Origin: Chamaecyparis obtusa
Lineage: Eukaryota > Streptophyta > Pinopsida > Cupressales > Cupressaceae
Reading direction: 5' to 3'
Assembly: GCA_027943335.1 (NCBI GenBank)
Contig: BSBK01006354.1
Location: 46,001-110,000, forward strand
DNA: 64,000 bases
The notes beneath the pieces were generated by a model that saw only the letters and a program-made list of their open reading frames with translations, ran no database searches and had not been told where the DNA came from. Position 1 is the stretch's first letter. Every line of letters starts with the position of its first letter. The translations under genes were made by a program, and so were the position numbers. Below are positions 23,101 through 35,480 of the stretch, one piece after another.

Positions 23101-24213
23101 GAAATACACCCAAAAAGTATCAAATCATGTTTATCACATGCCAAACATTGTCATATAAGAAAATTGTGCCTTCACACACCAATTGGCATATATAATACCA
23201 TGTCAAAAACACACTAGCATACGATTTATTTGTCAAAGGATATGATATAAGGCCAAAAAAAAGAAATTTAAAATGAGTACATTGGATAACATTTACTTTG
23301 TTAATCAATTCACAATGGGTAATGCTTACATTGTACAACAACCTTTGTGATACAATATCACTTGACTAGTGATATATGAGGTACAATCCTTGTGGAATAA
23401 ATCATAAATATTGGCACAGTATACTATTTAGTTATGCAAGTAGGATAAAGCCACATCATACAACATTAATAGTCCAATATATAGTTTTGATCTAAATATA
23501 GGTACAATTTTGAAAGTCAATTCTCTTTTCATATGCCAACATTTTTATTTTCTATGGTAATTTTATAAGAATTTTTTTATCATAACATGTAAGTTGTTAA
23601 ATATAAAAGTAAAAGAAAATCTTTCAACTTTGATGAATTTGAAAATCAAATTTGTTTAAAGTCAACAATAATCCCACCCTTAACCAACATCTCTTTGGAT
23701 TAGGTTCTTATTATTGGGTAGGATTTTTTTCTAGTGATCTAAGAATTAGAATTTTTTTGAAAAATTCATTAGCTAGACATAATTTAATAATTGTAGCCTC
23801 ATGAAATGATAGGTTATTATCCTTCTATTCTATAAGTGGTATCACCTAATCTATTGTTATCTTTCTTTACTAATTAGGTCTCAATGCCAAAAGGATGACT
23901 AATATTATAATAAATATATTCAATAAAATATCAAAAATAATTTTAAAATATTATAATCTCAATAGTACTAAACTTGGATGACTAATATTTAATCTATTGA
24001 TAGAGATTTCACATTCAAAATCATTAAGATTAAAAAGCAAAATGTAATATGTATAACATTCAATTCAAAATTTGAAGACAAAGTGTGAAACACACCCATA
24101 AAATCCCTTTCTTATGGTGTAAATTTATCCATGAGCTTCATTCCATCTATCAAATCTTCCTTCAATAACACAATATCCAAAATATAGATGATAAAGCTTT
24201 TAGGATTGAACCA
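20151..24213. other. AT-rich intergenic region, no gene recognised
   Basis: Several short open frames exist but none has natural composition or a domain. It probably includes LTR remnants (see the primer sites at 20104) and a GGGTTTGAACCTTGATGG-type segment near 21385, a class of word seen in many plant repeats. Confidence 0.5.
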
Positions 24214-27200
24214 TCAGTGATCTATAGCAGTGGAGTCTTGTTCATCTTCCACACAATTGTCATTTGCTTCCCAAATCTTTTTAATGACCTTAAGACCTCA
24301 ATCCTATATACTTCACAAAAGGAAAAAAAATGTTTTAGTTTCATAATTACGAGATATATGAATATATAAAATTTAACACACGCAATTTTATAAATAATTT
24401 TGCATGTAATGTTTAAATTAATGATCTAAGACTTTCACAATCCAAAAAGAAAATTGCACATGTTTCTAGATTAAATTATGTTTTAGTTTTTTTCATCAAT
24501 GTTTTGATCCATCATTAAGATAGGAATGTGATCCAAAAAGATTATAAAAACTCTATACGAACTAACTTAAAAATAATTGCAATATAATATTTTAGTTAAA
24601 GTATTGTAATATTTTAAAATTACTTTATACAATATATTTTATATATAAATTGGAATGAAGAGTTTTTTTATTGAAAAATTTATTTGCAAACAATATATAA
24701 TAATAATAATAAATATATGATGTGTAAAGCAACTACAATAGATAATTACCTCTAGTGCCTTGGTGATGAGAAAGAGACCAATCTTTTCCAAAAGCTTGTC
24801 AAGTGAGATATTCCCCAAAGCTTGTGTGAACATGGGAAGACCCACATCTTCAACAGCCTCTGCGTTATTCATCAAAGGTGGGGCACTCGGTGCAATTCTT
24901 GCCTGCAATTAAATTGGCCTTTTCTTTTACAAAGCCCCAATCAATTCATTTGATTTTGAACACTAACATAAAAATTAAAAAGTTTTACAATAGAAATTTA
25001 AAATTATTAAAAAAAAAATTAACTCACTTCACTTTGTAGAATAGCCATGCTGAGGTTTACTTCTCCAGCAAATCTGATATTTTAGATTTAATATTAAAAT
25101 ATGATCTAAAAATACAATTAAAATGGGTGTATGAGCAATAGATACATACTTCTTGTGTTTGTCCACAATAGGCCAAGCTGTTTCATCATATCCCAGAGAT
25201 AGAACTCTTTGTAAGTATACCCTGTTTTAACACCAAATACTTATATTATATGGTCTATAAAGTAATAAATTTCTAAATTTATTAGTAGGTATATAATTAT
25301 ATTAATAAATTAAATTATTAATTAAATAGCTTTTCTTTTTGTGTCAAAATATGTGATTTTTTTAGTAGATCTTATTGACTTGTCTGAATAGTTCACTTAG
25401 TCCTCATTATTTCTATGTGACAATGCTTATAAGGTTAAAGTATTGAAACTTCTTCAAAGGCCACCTATCTTAAAGTTTGATCATGGGTGCAAGCTAAGTG
25501 AGCTTGATGTTGGTAGAAACTCTATGGTTAAATGTACTTAGGATAAAAATAATATGGGTACTAAGAAAAGTGGATTTGATGTTTGTGGAAGCTCTATATT
25601 TAAGAATACTTGAGTTGGAATGGCATTGGGTCAATAACCTCTCAAGAAATATAGAGGCTTCACCCTTGTAAGCATCACTAATTGTGATGATTGCTAAGTG
25701 GACAATTCATACTCATGACAAATGGGTTCTTGTGAACTACCACTCCTAAAATTGATTCAAAATACTTTGACTAAATCTTAATAAAACATCACATATTCTT
25801 ATTAAGTAGACTTCTTTTCCTTCTTGTGTCAAGTTATGTGATGTTTTATTAGATTTTAGTTGTAAGATTTGTTGAGTCAATCTTATTGACTTGTACTTAA
25901 GTATACAAGAACCCATCTCTCATTACTATGAATTATCTACTTAGCACTCATTGCATCTATGCAATGATACTCATATGGATGAAGCATTGAGACATCCTCA
26001 AAGGTCACCAATCCTCGAGCTTGATAATAGCGTGCAAGCTAAATGAGTTTGATGTTGGTGGAAACTCTATGATTGAATGCACTTGAGTTAAAATAGTAAT
26101 GAGTAGTAAGCCAAGTGAGTTTGATGTTGGTGGAAGCTCTATAGTTAAAGGACACTTGAGTTGGAATAATACTAGGATGGATGACTTCTCAAGAAATCTT
26201 GATGTTTCACCCTTGTAAGCATCACTACTTCGGATGATTGTTATGTGGGCCATTCATACTCATGAGAGATGGTTCTTGTGAACCACGACTCCTAAAATAC
26301 AAGTCAATGAGATTAATTCAAAATACTTTAATTAACTCTAATAAAAATCGCATAATTTGAACTATTGTCAAAAAGTCATCCATTTAAAATAAATAAGCTA
26401 AAGAACTCTATGGTAAAATAGTTAATTACTAAGAATTCTTAAATAAGATAACAAGCTAAATGAACTTGATCTAGTGAAATACACTTGTATTAGACTAATA
26501 TACCATAGTTGATTTTGAGAGAAGTCCCCATAACTCACTCCTCTTAACATCAACTTTAAATAGACCATTCCTACTCACAAAAAAAAATATGACTTATACA
26601 ATATAAAATCAGATAAAATACACTAAAACAAACAAACAAAAGTAACACTTCATTATTTATTTATTTATTATATTCCAAATAAATAACAACTTATCAGCTC
26701 AGCTGTTTAAACTATTCCCAAAAACACATATGCCAAAGCTACAATTTGATGACATTACCTTCCAGAGCCAATGAAAGTGTCAACGGCCACAGAATTTTTG
26801 CTGTACACGTGGACATCCAGCTGGTCAACATCTTCAATCAGTCGAAAATAATACTTTTGGTTGTAAGTCGGATTGTTTCCTCCCTCTGCAAGTCCAGAGC
26901 CACGTCATCAGTTCATACCCACGTGGACCTCAAAACTATCCAGCTCAGCAAAAAAAAGCTTACCTTTACAGGTTGTAGTTTTGAATTCCATGCCCACGTA
27001 ATTAAGCCACACGTAAGGATGCTGCTTAGTAAACAAGTTCATGTTCTTCAGTTTGCTGCATCCATGGACTGTCAATGTGGGATGCCATGTCAGCAAAAAC
27101 AAATATAATATGTAAGATTTCAATGATAAAAATTAAATTATATAAGTTGGATTCTCTGTTATTAAATGGAAGCTGTATAAATTAAGTCATGAAAGTTATA

Positions 27201-28339
27201 TGAATTGGGTTTTCTGTTATTTAAATAGAAATTATATGAATCAGGTTTTTCATCATTAAAATGAAAGTTATATGAGTTGGGTTTAGAATTTATATAAATT
27301 GGATTTTTCATATTTAAATAGGAGTTAGATAAATTGGGTTCTGGGTCATTAAAATAGAAATAATATGAATTGAGTTCTCCCTGTTAAAATGGAGGTTATA
27401 TGATTGAATTATGAACTATTAAAATGGAAGTTATATGAATTGGGTTCTCCCCCATTAAAATAAAAGTTATATAAATTAGGTTCTCCATCATTAAAATGGA
27501 AGTTATATAAATTGGGTTCTCCGTCATTAAAATATAAATCATATGAATTGAGTTCTTCCATTAAAATGAAAGTTATATGATTGAATTATGAACCATTAAA
27601 ATGGAAGTTATATGAATTGGGTTCTCCGCCATTAAAATGAAAGTTATATAAATTGGGTTCCCCGCCATTAAAATGGAAGTTATATAAATTGGGTTCTCCG
27701 CATTAAAATGGAAGTTAGATAAATTGGCTTCTCCATCATTAAAATAGAAATAATATGAATTGGGTTCTCCCCATTAGAATGGAATTTATATGATTGAATT
27801 CTGAACCATTAAAATGGAAGTTATATAAATTGGGATCTCCTCAATTAAAATGGAAGTTATATGATTGAATTCTGAACCATTAAAATAGAAATTATATATG
27901 ATTGAAGTCTGAACCATTTTAGTGGGTTATATGAATTGAATTCTCTCCATTAAAATGGAAGTTGGATAAATTGGGTTCTTCGTCATTAAAATGGAAGTAA
28001 TATGACTTGGGTTCTCCCCATTAAAATTAAAGTTATAATGAATTCTGAACCATTGAAATAGAAGCTATATGAATTGGGCTCTCCACAATTAAAATGAAAG
28101 TCATATAAACTGAATTCTCGTCATGAAAATGAAAGTTATATGAATTGAATTTTCCATCATAAAAACAATAAGTTCAACTATATCCTAACATTTTATCAAA
28201 CTCCTTAAAAGAAATCTAATAGAAAACAAATTGACTGAAAATCTCATATCTACAACAATATAGATATAAAAAGTATGATTGAAGATTTTACATTACCTGT
28301 TATCTCCAGCACAGCATTCAGGCCTCCATAACCATCCAT
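24214..28339 (-). CDS. Small C2-domain protein gene, seven exons
   Basis: Spliced model on the minus strand: 28297-28339, 26964-27068, 26759-26885, 25150-25221, 25028-25073, 24750-24902 and 24214-24288. Total 621 bp, 206 codons plus TGA. All introns are GT..AG and all phases join. The protein opens MDGYGGLNAVLEITVHG; the C2 sandwich runs to about residue 130 (NMNLFTKQHPYVWLNYV, NPTYNQKYYF, FIGSGRVYLQRVL, FAGEVNLSMAIL). A tail of about 75 residues holds NISLDKLLEKIGLFLI and an acidic end. Plant C2 proteins of this size usually bind membrane lipids in defence or signalling. Here most loop aspartates that hold Ca2+ are replaced (Asn/His in loop 1, Ser/Asn/Val in loop 3), so calcium-independent binding is likely. 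The last acceptor (CTTAAG) is the least certain junction. Confidence 0.8.
25330..26340. repeat. About 545-bp duplicated segment inside intron 3 of the C2 gene
   Basis: Words such as GCAAGCTAA.TGAG.TTGATG (25491 and 26033) and CACCCTTGTAAGCATCACTA (25661 and 26208) recur with spacings of 542-547 bp. The copies are diverged by substitutions and small indels. They account for most of the 1.54-kb intron. Origin unknown; no coding capacity. Confidence 0.75.
27130..28165. repeat. 33-36-bp minisatellite filling intron 1 of the C2 gene
   Basis: About 28 imperfect units with the core ATTAAAATGGAAGTTATAT, then AATTGGGTTCTCC and a short GCC spacer. Two variants alternate in places: one ending GAATTGGGTTCTCC and one ending GATTGAATTCTGAACC. 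The array occupies nearly all of the 1.23-kb intron (27069-28296). No other copy was noticed in the window. Confidence 0.9.
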
Positions 28340-28490
28340 TTTTGACAGAGAGAGCTTCAGAGAGCAGGAAATACAAGCTTGAACATGTTCTCTGATTGAC
28401 AATAATTGTGCAGAGTGGACTTGCACCAGAATTTTCTGTGTTAATTTGTTGGCATTAGGTATAACTGTATGATATTCGGTACAGCACATA

Positions 28491-28501
28491 CAATATATAA
28501 A
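28491..28501 (-). promoter_or_regulatory. Candidate TATA box of the C2 gene
   Basis: TTTATATATTG on the minus strand lies about 155 bp upstream of the chosen ATG at 28339. An in-frame ATG at 28489 would sit almost on this box, ahead of any start site it could direct, which favours the downstream ATG at the edge of the C2 fold. Confidence 0.45.
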
Positions 28502-29354
28502 TTCAGGGAAGCAAAAGAAGACAAGGAGAGAAAGAAAAATATTCCCCTGGAGTGACGTTAGGGAAGCGTGTTGAGCCCTTACAAGTTTCTATTGAAGTTA
28601 ACGTAAGCATTTAATACTGTTTTGATTGCAATACACATCAACATCGTTGCATAAAAATTGATTTACCCATAGAACAAGTTACTGAATCTCTCAACAACTG
28701 GGGAACATTGAAAAGAGAGATTCAGCTACTTTCATCGAATTTTAGATTGAATTTCCTTTTGAGTTTCTAGCAAATTCCACAAACTAGAGACTTCGTCTCA
28801 TTATTGTGGTTTTTTAGTAGTTGGGAAAGGGATGTGTTAGATATACTCCAATTTAAATAGAATGTTAAGTTGGGAGGTCAATTGTTTAAGATGGTAGTAA
28901 TGTATTATATTATGTAGGTTAAGCATAGAGGTCAAAGGTGAGTTTGATTGTATGTTAGTTTGAAATATTAGTAATATATTATATTATGTGTAGTGGGTTT
29001 TTATTTATAAATTGTAGTATTTTAAGGGAAGGGTATTAGTAGTTAGAGTTAATTTCATACATTCTAAGTTTTTAAACAGTAATTTGAATTTTGATGATTT
29101 TTTCTTCATATATAATGCAAGAGCTTATAGTTAATATTTTAGTTTTTTGGAAGTTAAAACAAATATTTTATTATGCGTGTAAGGGTCAAAAAGAGGTCAT
29201 TTCAAGGTGGTGTCTAGTACATATTCTATATTATCTTGTTAATTGTTCGCTTTCACCACCACAAAATTTGCACAACTGATCCAATACTTATGCATAAATG
29301 GCTTAGTTATCGTGCAAAATGGGTGTCAATAAAGTTGCACAATTCCTCTAATTC
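28502..29354. other. Upstream region of the C2 gene, no further gene seen
   Basis: AT-rich; includes TATATTATGTAG-type repeats near 28905 and 28980. No domain recognised. Confidence 0.5.
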
Positions 29355-31320
29355 CTATATAGGTGTCGTTTCTTGAACTATTATGTTCTTCATTTCTACT
29401 ACCCCATTTTGTTGAGGGGTTCTAGGAGTAGACAAATGTCTCATAATACCATGGTCTTCACAGAACTTTTTGAATCCATTTAATGTAAATGCATCTCCTC
29501 TATATGGCCTTGGATATTTAATCTTAGCGTCTATTTCATTTTCTACCATAAACTTGAAAGCTTTAAACTTCTCTAGGGCTTCAAATTTTTCTCTTAGAAA
29601 AGTAACACATGTCATTCTAAAGTAATCATCAATGAGAAACATAAAATACCTTTCACCATTTAGTCCTCTTGTCTCGGTAGGTCTGCAAAGGTCAATGTGC
29701 ACTAGCTCCAAAGGTTTTGAAGTAGAATACTCAAGTTGCTTTTGAACTTTGTCTAAGTTGTTTTCTTCTTCATCTGACATTTTCTACAAACAGCATTTGC
29801 AGGTTTTATAATCTTTGGCATATATCTTACTAGTTATGTAGAAATGATATTTACCATGTTGTCAAAGTTATGTGTCTCATCCTTTTATGTCATATCCAAC
29901 AATCACTATTTTGAGCAATCAAACAATTTCCTCCTTTGACTACCTTTAGATCATAGAGGTTTCCATCAGTTCTTGTTCCTTTTGCATTTAACCTTCATGT
30001 GTTGCATCTTCTAATTTCACATCCTTACTCATGAAATGTAATCTTTATCTTTTGTTGCACATTTGACTAACACTTCAAAGATTATGTCTCAAACCCTTGA
30101 CATAGAGTGCATCTTCAATTTTTGTTTGTGCATCAACGGTTTTGGTTCCTTTACCATAGATAAGAGAAAAAAATTTCATTATCAAATTTTACAGATCCAA
30201 CATCCCAATTTTCAAGATAAATGAACTTTATTTTACCATCGATCATTTGATTTGAACAAATATCAAGTCAATACCCATTCATTAGGTTCCCCTCTTGCAT
30301 GAAGGGTGGTCCATACTATTAGCATCTCTTTAGTCTCTTCATCTTTTGATAGGGTTCTGGATTTTTCACTTTCCATAGCATTGTCAACTTTCACGTCCAT
30401 AAATAGTGTTTCATCATTTGAATCCTCACATTCTTCATCTTCAAATGAACTGTCTTTTTTAGAATAGAAACTAATTCTAGGAACGTCTCTTCTATTTTTA
30501 ATTTCTTCTCTCATATTCCTACTAACTCTAGCTTTATTGTTATCATCTTTAAACATACACCTAGATGCATGTAATAACCAATTCTTCCACAATTGAAACA
30601 TTTAAAGGGCAACTTACCTAAATATACTTGTCAATTCCTTTCTTTAGTCTCCGCACAAAGTTTTCTTCTACATCATCAAGATCATCTTCCTAATCATGTC
30701 CTAATCACCTTTTGATTTTCTACTAGCTTACTTGTTATGATTGTTTATTCTAAACTTCCTCATCTCAAAAGAAAATAGTGCACCATGATCTAATGTATAC
30801 GTGTCCAAATATATACTTTCCTCAATAGTTGATACCTTATAACAATAGGATTTGGGAAGATTTCTAAGTACTTAATTACCACTTCATTTTTGTTCAAAGT
30901 TCCACCAACACCTTTGATTCAATTTACCACTTTTGGTACTTGATGTATACAAGCATCAATATTTTATTCTTTAATCATTCTCAAATATTGTCTTCAAACC
31001 TTGAAGCTTGGTATACTTTACTTTTTATCTCATTCATGGATGTTGTTAAGCTTTTCCCAAACATCTTTCGTAGACTTGCAATTCATCACCTTCAATAGTT
31101 CCAAATTAGTCATTCCATTGATAATTGCATTTCTTGTCTTTCCATTACTCTCAAGTAATTTGATCTTATCTAGAGTAGAAAGAGGAGTTGAGGGAGCACT
31201 GTAACCATCACAATCAAATTCCAAATACCATAACCCATACACACAAAATGTGATTCCATTTTCATCTTCCACAAAGAATAGTTTATCCCATAAAACTTTA
31301 AAATCTTTCAAGATTCATAT
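29355..31320 (-). pseudogene. Second Copia element, gag to integrase, heavily decayed
   Basis: Reading the minus strand from 31311 down: gag with TRNAIINGMTNLELLKV and KSTKDVWEKLNNIHE (UBN2-type); a CCHC knuckle split by a frameshift near 30565-30605 (CFNCGRIGYY, then HASRC); an acidic linker (SSFEDEECEDSNDE); and a protease remnant whose active site is deleted (NEWVLT, then FKSND). KIEDALYVKGLRHNL lies near 30060-30120 and GAG-preIN remnants (CWI*HKRM, NMVNI) near 29800-29920. Integrase lies at 29355-29780 with HIDL and PQQNGVVE, but the second catalytic Asp is lost (RPYRGD for R.DRGG). Reverse transcriptase is missing. Several frameshifts and stops show it is old. Confidence 0.8.
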
Positions 31321-31399
31321 TGTGTCATCATGGACCTTTCCTCGAGCAATTAAGCTTCTTCCAAAGGAACTTGGATTAGATATTGATTTTTTAACCCAG

Positions 31400-31640
31400 C
31401 TTGAGATTGGGGCTTGAGATTGGGGTTGGGGGGGCATGAATCAGTCTAAACCAAAATTCTTAATCCAATTTCAAAAGATAAATGATTCTTATTGTGTGTA
31501 ACATCATAAAGAAGATACATAAATAAACACCTTGCACAAGAGAACACCAGATTATAATGGAAAACCCAAGAAGAGATAAGCCATGGTGAGATTTATCTCA
31601 CAATATATGAAAGAAGTATTACAATATTTTCTTTAAGCTA
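31400..31640 (-). mobile_element. LTR end of the second Copia relic
   Basis: On the minus strand ACTGATTCATGCCCCCCC near 31420-31445 resembles the C-tract end of Copia LTRs described at 2835, here followed by a small CCCCAATCTCAAG duplication. The GGAAAACCC...GCCATGG motif near 31555-31590 also matches the first relic. Exact LTR borders were not found. Confidence 0.45.
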
Positions 31641-33010
31641 AACAAGCCCATGACGGTGCAGAAGGAATACTTTCTTTCCTCCCACCCAGTTGAAGCATTG
31701 TTGGCCCACCTGGATGCCAAAGGAGCGCACTTCTCCCTAAACTTGCATGCTAAGGTGCATTTCCCTAGGGAAAGATACAAAAGGATTTATAGACTAAGAC
31801 ACACTATTTTTTAATATATTGGTACGTGAATCAAGACAAACAAGCCTTTAGTGCACTTCCTCTAGAAAATCTCCAAATGTAAAGTTGTCCCTAAATATAT
31901 GCCTCAAGAGATCACCAACTCATTTGACAACAAAATTTGACAAAAATTCTCAATGAAAGATGCATAAATAGATATATCGTCAGGTACTTGTGATATTTAA
32001 TGTGAAATTTTTAATTTTTAAAAAATTTATGCCTAACGTTCATCGCAATTTCAATGATTAAAATTTTCATTGGAACTCTAACGAACACGTTCATCAAAAT
32101 TGCAACATACGTCAGGCATAAATTAAACATAAAATATGAATGATATTACAATTTCCCAATATTTCAAAAGCTATGTGGACTTAATTAAATCAATTTCATT
32201 AAAAAATACAAGTCTTCCAATGTATAACATAGGTTTTTCTAACCCTAATCTCAAATTTATTCCATTTGCCTTTTTATTTCTAATGGAGCTTGGTTGGCAA
32301 CCTTTTGAGGATATGTTTTTTAGAATCTAGATGAAAATGGAGGTATTTCTAAAACTTTCGCAAGCCATCTTGAAAGGATTCTGCTTGTGTCGTTGAGCTA
32401 CATGTATTTTCAAGCTTTTGGGTTTGTTCTTATGTAAATTCCTTTGTAATGACTTTAAAAAACCCTTGACCTAGGTATTCAAGAAATTCGTTGAATATAT
32501 ATCTACATCGCTCATGCTTGAATGAGAACTCGAGCCATTTTTTGACTGATAAATGATAAAATTTATTTCCTTTCATATGATAGGGATGCCTTAAAAGTGT
32601 ATTTGTCATAGTCACCAGGTCCCTATCCTGATCAAAAACTTTCAATAATAGGCCCTCTATGATCAAGAAAATAGAAAAATAAATATCCTTCAAGATTATA
32701 GTTGATGAACATGCCTAGAATCAGTTGCTACCAAAAATCTATAGCTAAAATTTGAAATTTAAAATAAACTTAGGAGTGAGACAAAGAATGTTTTAAAACA
32801 AACTAGAATAATAAGTACAGCTGAAATATTTTAGGGATCCTGAATAAAACCCTTTATTTATATTTAATAATGTTTTGAACAGATGCGATGAAAATATACT
32901 AAAAAGTTCGAGGCACAATCCATATTGATCATCCATTATTGTTGATAAAAATTTCCTGTATCAATCTGAATGCATTCATCTCAAAGCTTTATAGTTTAGT
33001 TGTTTAAACC
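31641..33010. other. Intergenic, probably more LTR remnant; no gene recognised
   Basis: Around 31680-31780 the composition rises in GC and resembles LTR sequence. 31980-32110 contains ATACGTCAGGCATAAA-type words near CGTCAGGTA. No coding domain. Confidence 0.4.
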
Positions 33011-34772
33011 GAAGCCTACCTTTTGTTTTGATTAAGTAAAAATAGGTTTTGAAAGGACCTGAAACCTTGTACAAAGAGCAAAGAAAGATAGAACATTGAA
33101 AGACCATTAAACAACTCTGGAGCACCACCCAACTAACTAGAGGAACTATCCATAGTTCCCAAAAAAAGGACCAAAAACGGACCCAGCTAAACACAACAAA
33201 GGACCATCAAGATTTACATTTTGGCCCACCCTTATGAGAATGTAAAGACATATCAAACGAAGGTTTGGAGAATTTGACTTTTTTTCCTTTAACAGATGTC
33301 CATCCATCCTCCACCTTCTCAACAACCTTCTGCCAATCCAAGGATAAACCTTAAGAGCCCACTAAAGGGCAGGCAACATCAACATCCATAGAAGGGATAG
33401 GGGTAGCACCACAACCAACCCCCAAATCCCTCCCAAGCAAATCATGGGCATCAAAACCCACAGCAACAAGAGATAAGACAACTGAACCAGCACCAGCAAC
33501 AATGTTCTAGACAAAGACAGCAGCAACAAAAGGGGCAGCAGTAACATTATGAACCAAGGCCACCTCAGAGACAGCATCTGTAGCATCTAAGACAACATCA
33601 ATAGCAACAACCAATGTATAATCAGTCTAAGGAGAGAAAGCAGCCACACCCCCATCCTTGGAGACTTTTCGAACCGTATAATGATGGTTAGAAACCCCCA
33701 ACCACCAAGAAGGTGATTTCTTCGATCTAACCTTATCAGAAAGACACCGCGTAGTGAGATAGCCAGTCTTGTGACATTTCCTGCATCTGAATGGAAACCC
33801 TCATAATCAAGATTCTAGGTCCAAGATCCTTTTGAAGAAGCCAAGGTTATCTTCTCAGGGAGACCCTTAGAAACATCAACCTCCACAAGAATATGAGCAT
33901 ACATCATCTTAAAAACATCAGAGGAATCTTAATCAACCATCTAGAAATCCCCAATGGCCTCCCCTACAGACTCCAAGATTGAATCTAGCCAAAGATGAAG
34001 GGGAAGATTTAGCAATCTTACCCATAAGGGTGTTTTATTAAAGGATTCAGAAAGAGGATCAAACCCCTGATACTAGGGTTTTCCATCAAGGGGAACCGTT
34101 CCTCCCATGAGAAACAACTGTTACACAAAATAGTATTTCTATCTGCAACATTTTCAAATTTCACAATAAAAAAACCCCTTGCCACAGGGTAAATCTGAAC
34201 TATATCAGTTATGATGGGCTCCCAATGTTTGGAAATCCAAGCATGCAAATCAAGAAGAGAGGGCTAGGAACCCCTAAAATGAAAAATAGCAGCAGTAGAA
34301 GAGAAATCCTCTGCAATTTTGAAGATCTCATACATAGCATCTAAATCAAGATTAACCACGATGGGGTTACTTACAGAAATAGGAAGCACCAAAGGATGGG
34401 ATCCCCCTCTCCCAAACAAGGCAGGACCATCGATACCAGCTTCAAAAGCACCCACATTAGCATATGAAATTTTTGAACTTCCCTTTGCCACCTGAGACCC
34501 TGAGAGGGTCATCTGGGAAGACCTTGGCAACATTTGAGATAGCCCAGAAGACGCACCACCAGACGCAGCAATAGGGGTAGGAGACTTCCCAAGAACAATG
34601 ACCACTAGCATAACATCCACAAACGCAGCTGCAGGAACATGAGCTTCAGCAGATGCTGCGTCACGACCCAGAGCTCCATGGGTGGGAACTGCAACATTTT
34701 GAAACGAAGTGGGAGCGAGAGCGGAACACATCGTGAACCCCTAATTTTGGGACAAGTTAGGGTGAAGCCTAC
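33011..34772 (-). mobile_element. ORF1-only LINE copy A with 9-bp target duplication
   Basis: The element occupies 33020-34763 (1,744 bp). It is flanked by GAAGCCTAC at 33011-33019 and 34764-34772 (plus strand). It begins 32 bp before an ORF1 ATG at 34731 and ends about 190 bp after the ORF1 stop with the family tail (AAGGTTTCAGGTCC... TTAATCAAAACAAAA). No endonuclease or reverse transcriptase sequence lies between. The 5' side abuts the tail of copy B, so A landed in or beside B's A-rich end. Confidence 0.75.
33207..34731 (-). pseudogene. ORF1 of copy A (DUF4283, CCHC), broken
   Basis: N-terminal Ala/Ser/Pro-rich leader starting MCSALAPTSFQN, then the DUF4283 region (LHAWISKHWEPI, ARGFFIVKFENVADRNTILC, FSWEERFPLM), after which the frame shifts. 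A knuckle remnant CRKCHKTGYLTTRC near 33744-33786 has Tyr for His. The C-terminus is WQKVVEKVEDGWTSVKGKK, then PSFDMSLHSHKG...KS. The protein type is the LINE nucleic-acid chaperone. Stops and at least one frameshift are present. Confidence 0.75.
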
Positions 34773-35480
34773 ATTTTGTTTTGATTAAGGAAAAATATGT
34801 TTTGAAGGGGCCCCAAAACCCTATACAAAATGGTCATAAAAGGATATTCAAAAAAACATTCAAACATGGGACAAATCAAGACCACACCAAGGGTTTTACA
34901 ACAGGCTCCCACAACCTAGAATAAGAAAGAACCAGAAAGAAGAAAGAATCTGGATCCCCAACAAGAACAACCACTACAAAAAAAAAAGATAGAAAAAATA
35001 AGTCCAGCAGCCCAAAGACATCCAGCGGATAGCAAAGAAAAATACATCCAAAAAAAGGTCTAGCTGCTTGGCAAAAAGAACCCAAGAAAAATTGTTTCTT
35101 TCCCAACTGGGAACGAAGAGACATATCAAAAGAGGACATATGTTTAGATTTTTTTTTCCCTTTTACAGAAGTCCACCCATCTTCCGCTTTCTTAGCCAAA
35201 TCCTGCCAAGAAATCGAATCCAAAACCGAGACATCCAAGTTATGAGAATCAAGAGAATGATCCAGGATAGAACCAGAAGTATCCAAAGAAGCGGTAGTAT
35301 CCAATCCAGAATGAACCAACAAAGTATTGACAGTTGAAGGGGTAGAAGCCTCACAACCATCACAACCCTGAATAACTAAATCTATACAAAGAGGCGATCC
35401 AAGGATGGGAACAACACCTGGGGAAGAGCCAGCAGTGGTTCCAAGAGGCACATTTGCCTCAACAATCTCATAAGAAAACC
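34773..35480 (-). mobile_element. ORF1-only LINE copy B, 5'-truncated
   Basis: The tail TTAATCAAAACAAAAT lies at 34773-34790. The open block 34876-35451 reads SISWQDLAKKAEDGWTSVKGKK, then SSFDMSLRSQ, and runs past the usual stop into the 3' UTR. DUF4283 and knuckle are missing, as expected for incomplete reverse transcription. The 5' border near 35460-35480 and a target duplication could not be fixed, because A sits in the tail. Confidence 0.65.

Noticed and set aside
26746..27108. Plus-strand open frame of 120 codons
   Set aside because: It is the antisense shadow of C2 gene exons 2 and 3 on the minus strand.
27130..28165. CRISPR-like array of regular repeats
   Set aside because: Units are contiguous without unique spacers, diverged, and lie in a plant intron; it is a minisatellite.
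28340..28489. In-frame upstream ATG that would extend the C2 protein by 50 residues
   Set aside because: It lies next to the candidate TATA box and the added text does not resemble a C2 N-terminus; the ATG at 28339 is preferred.
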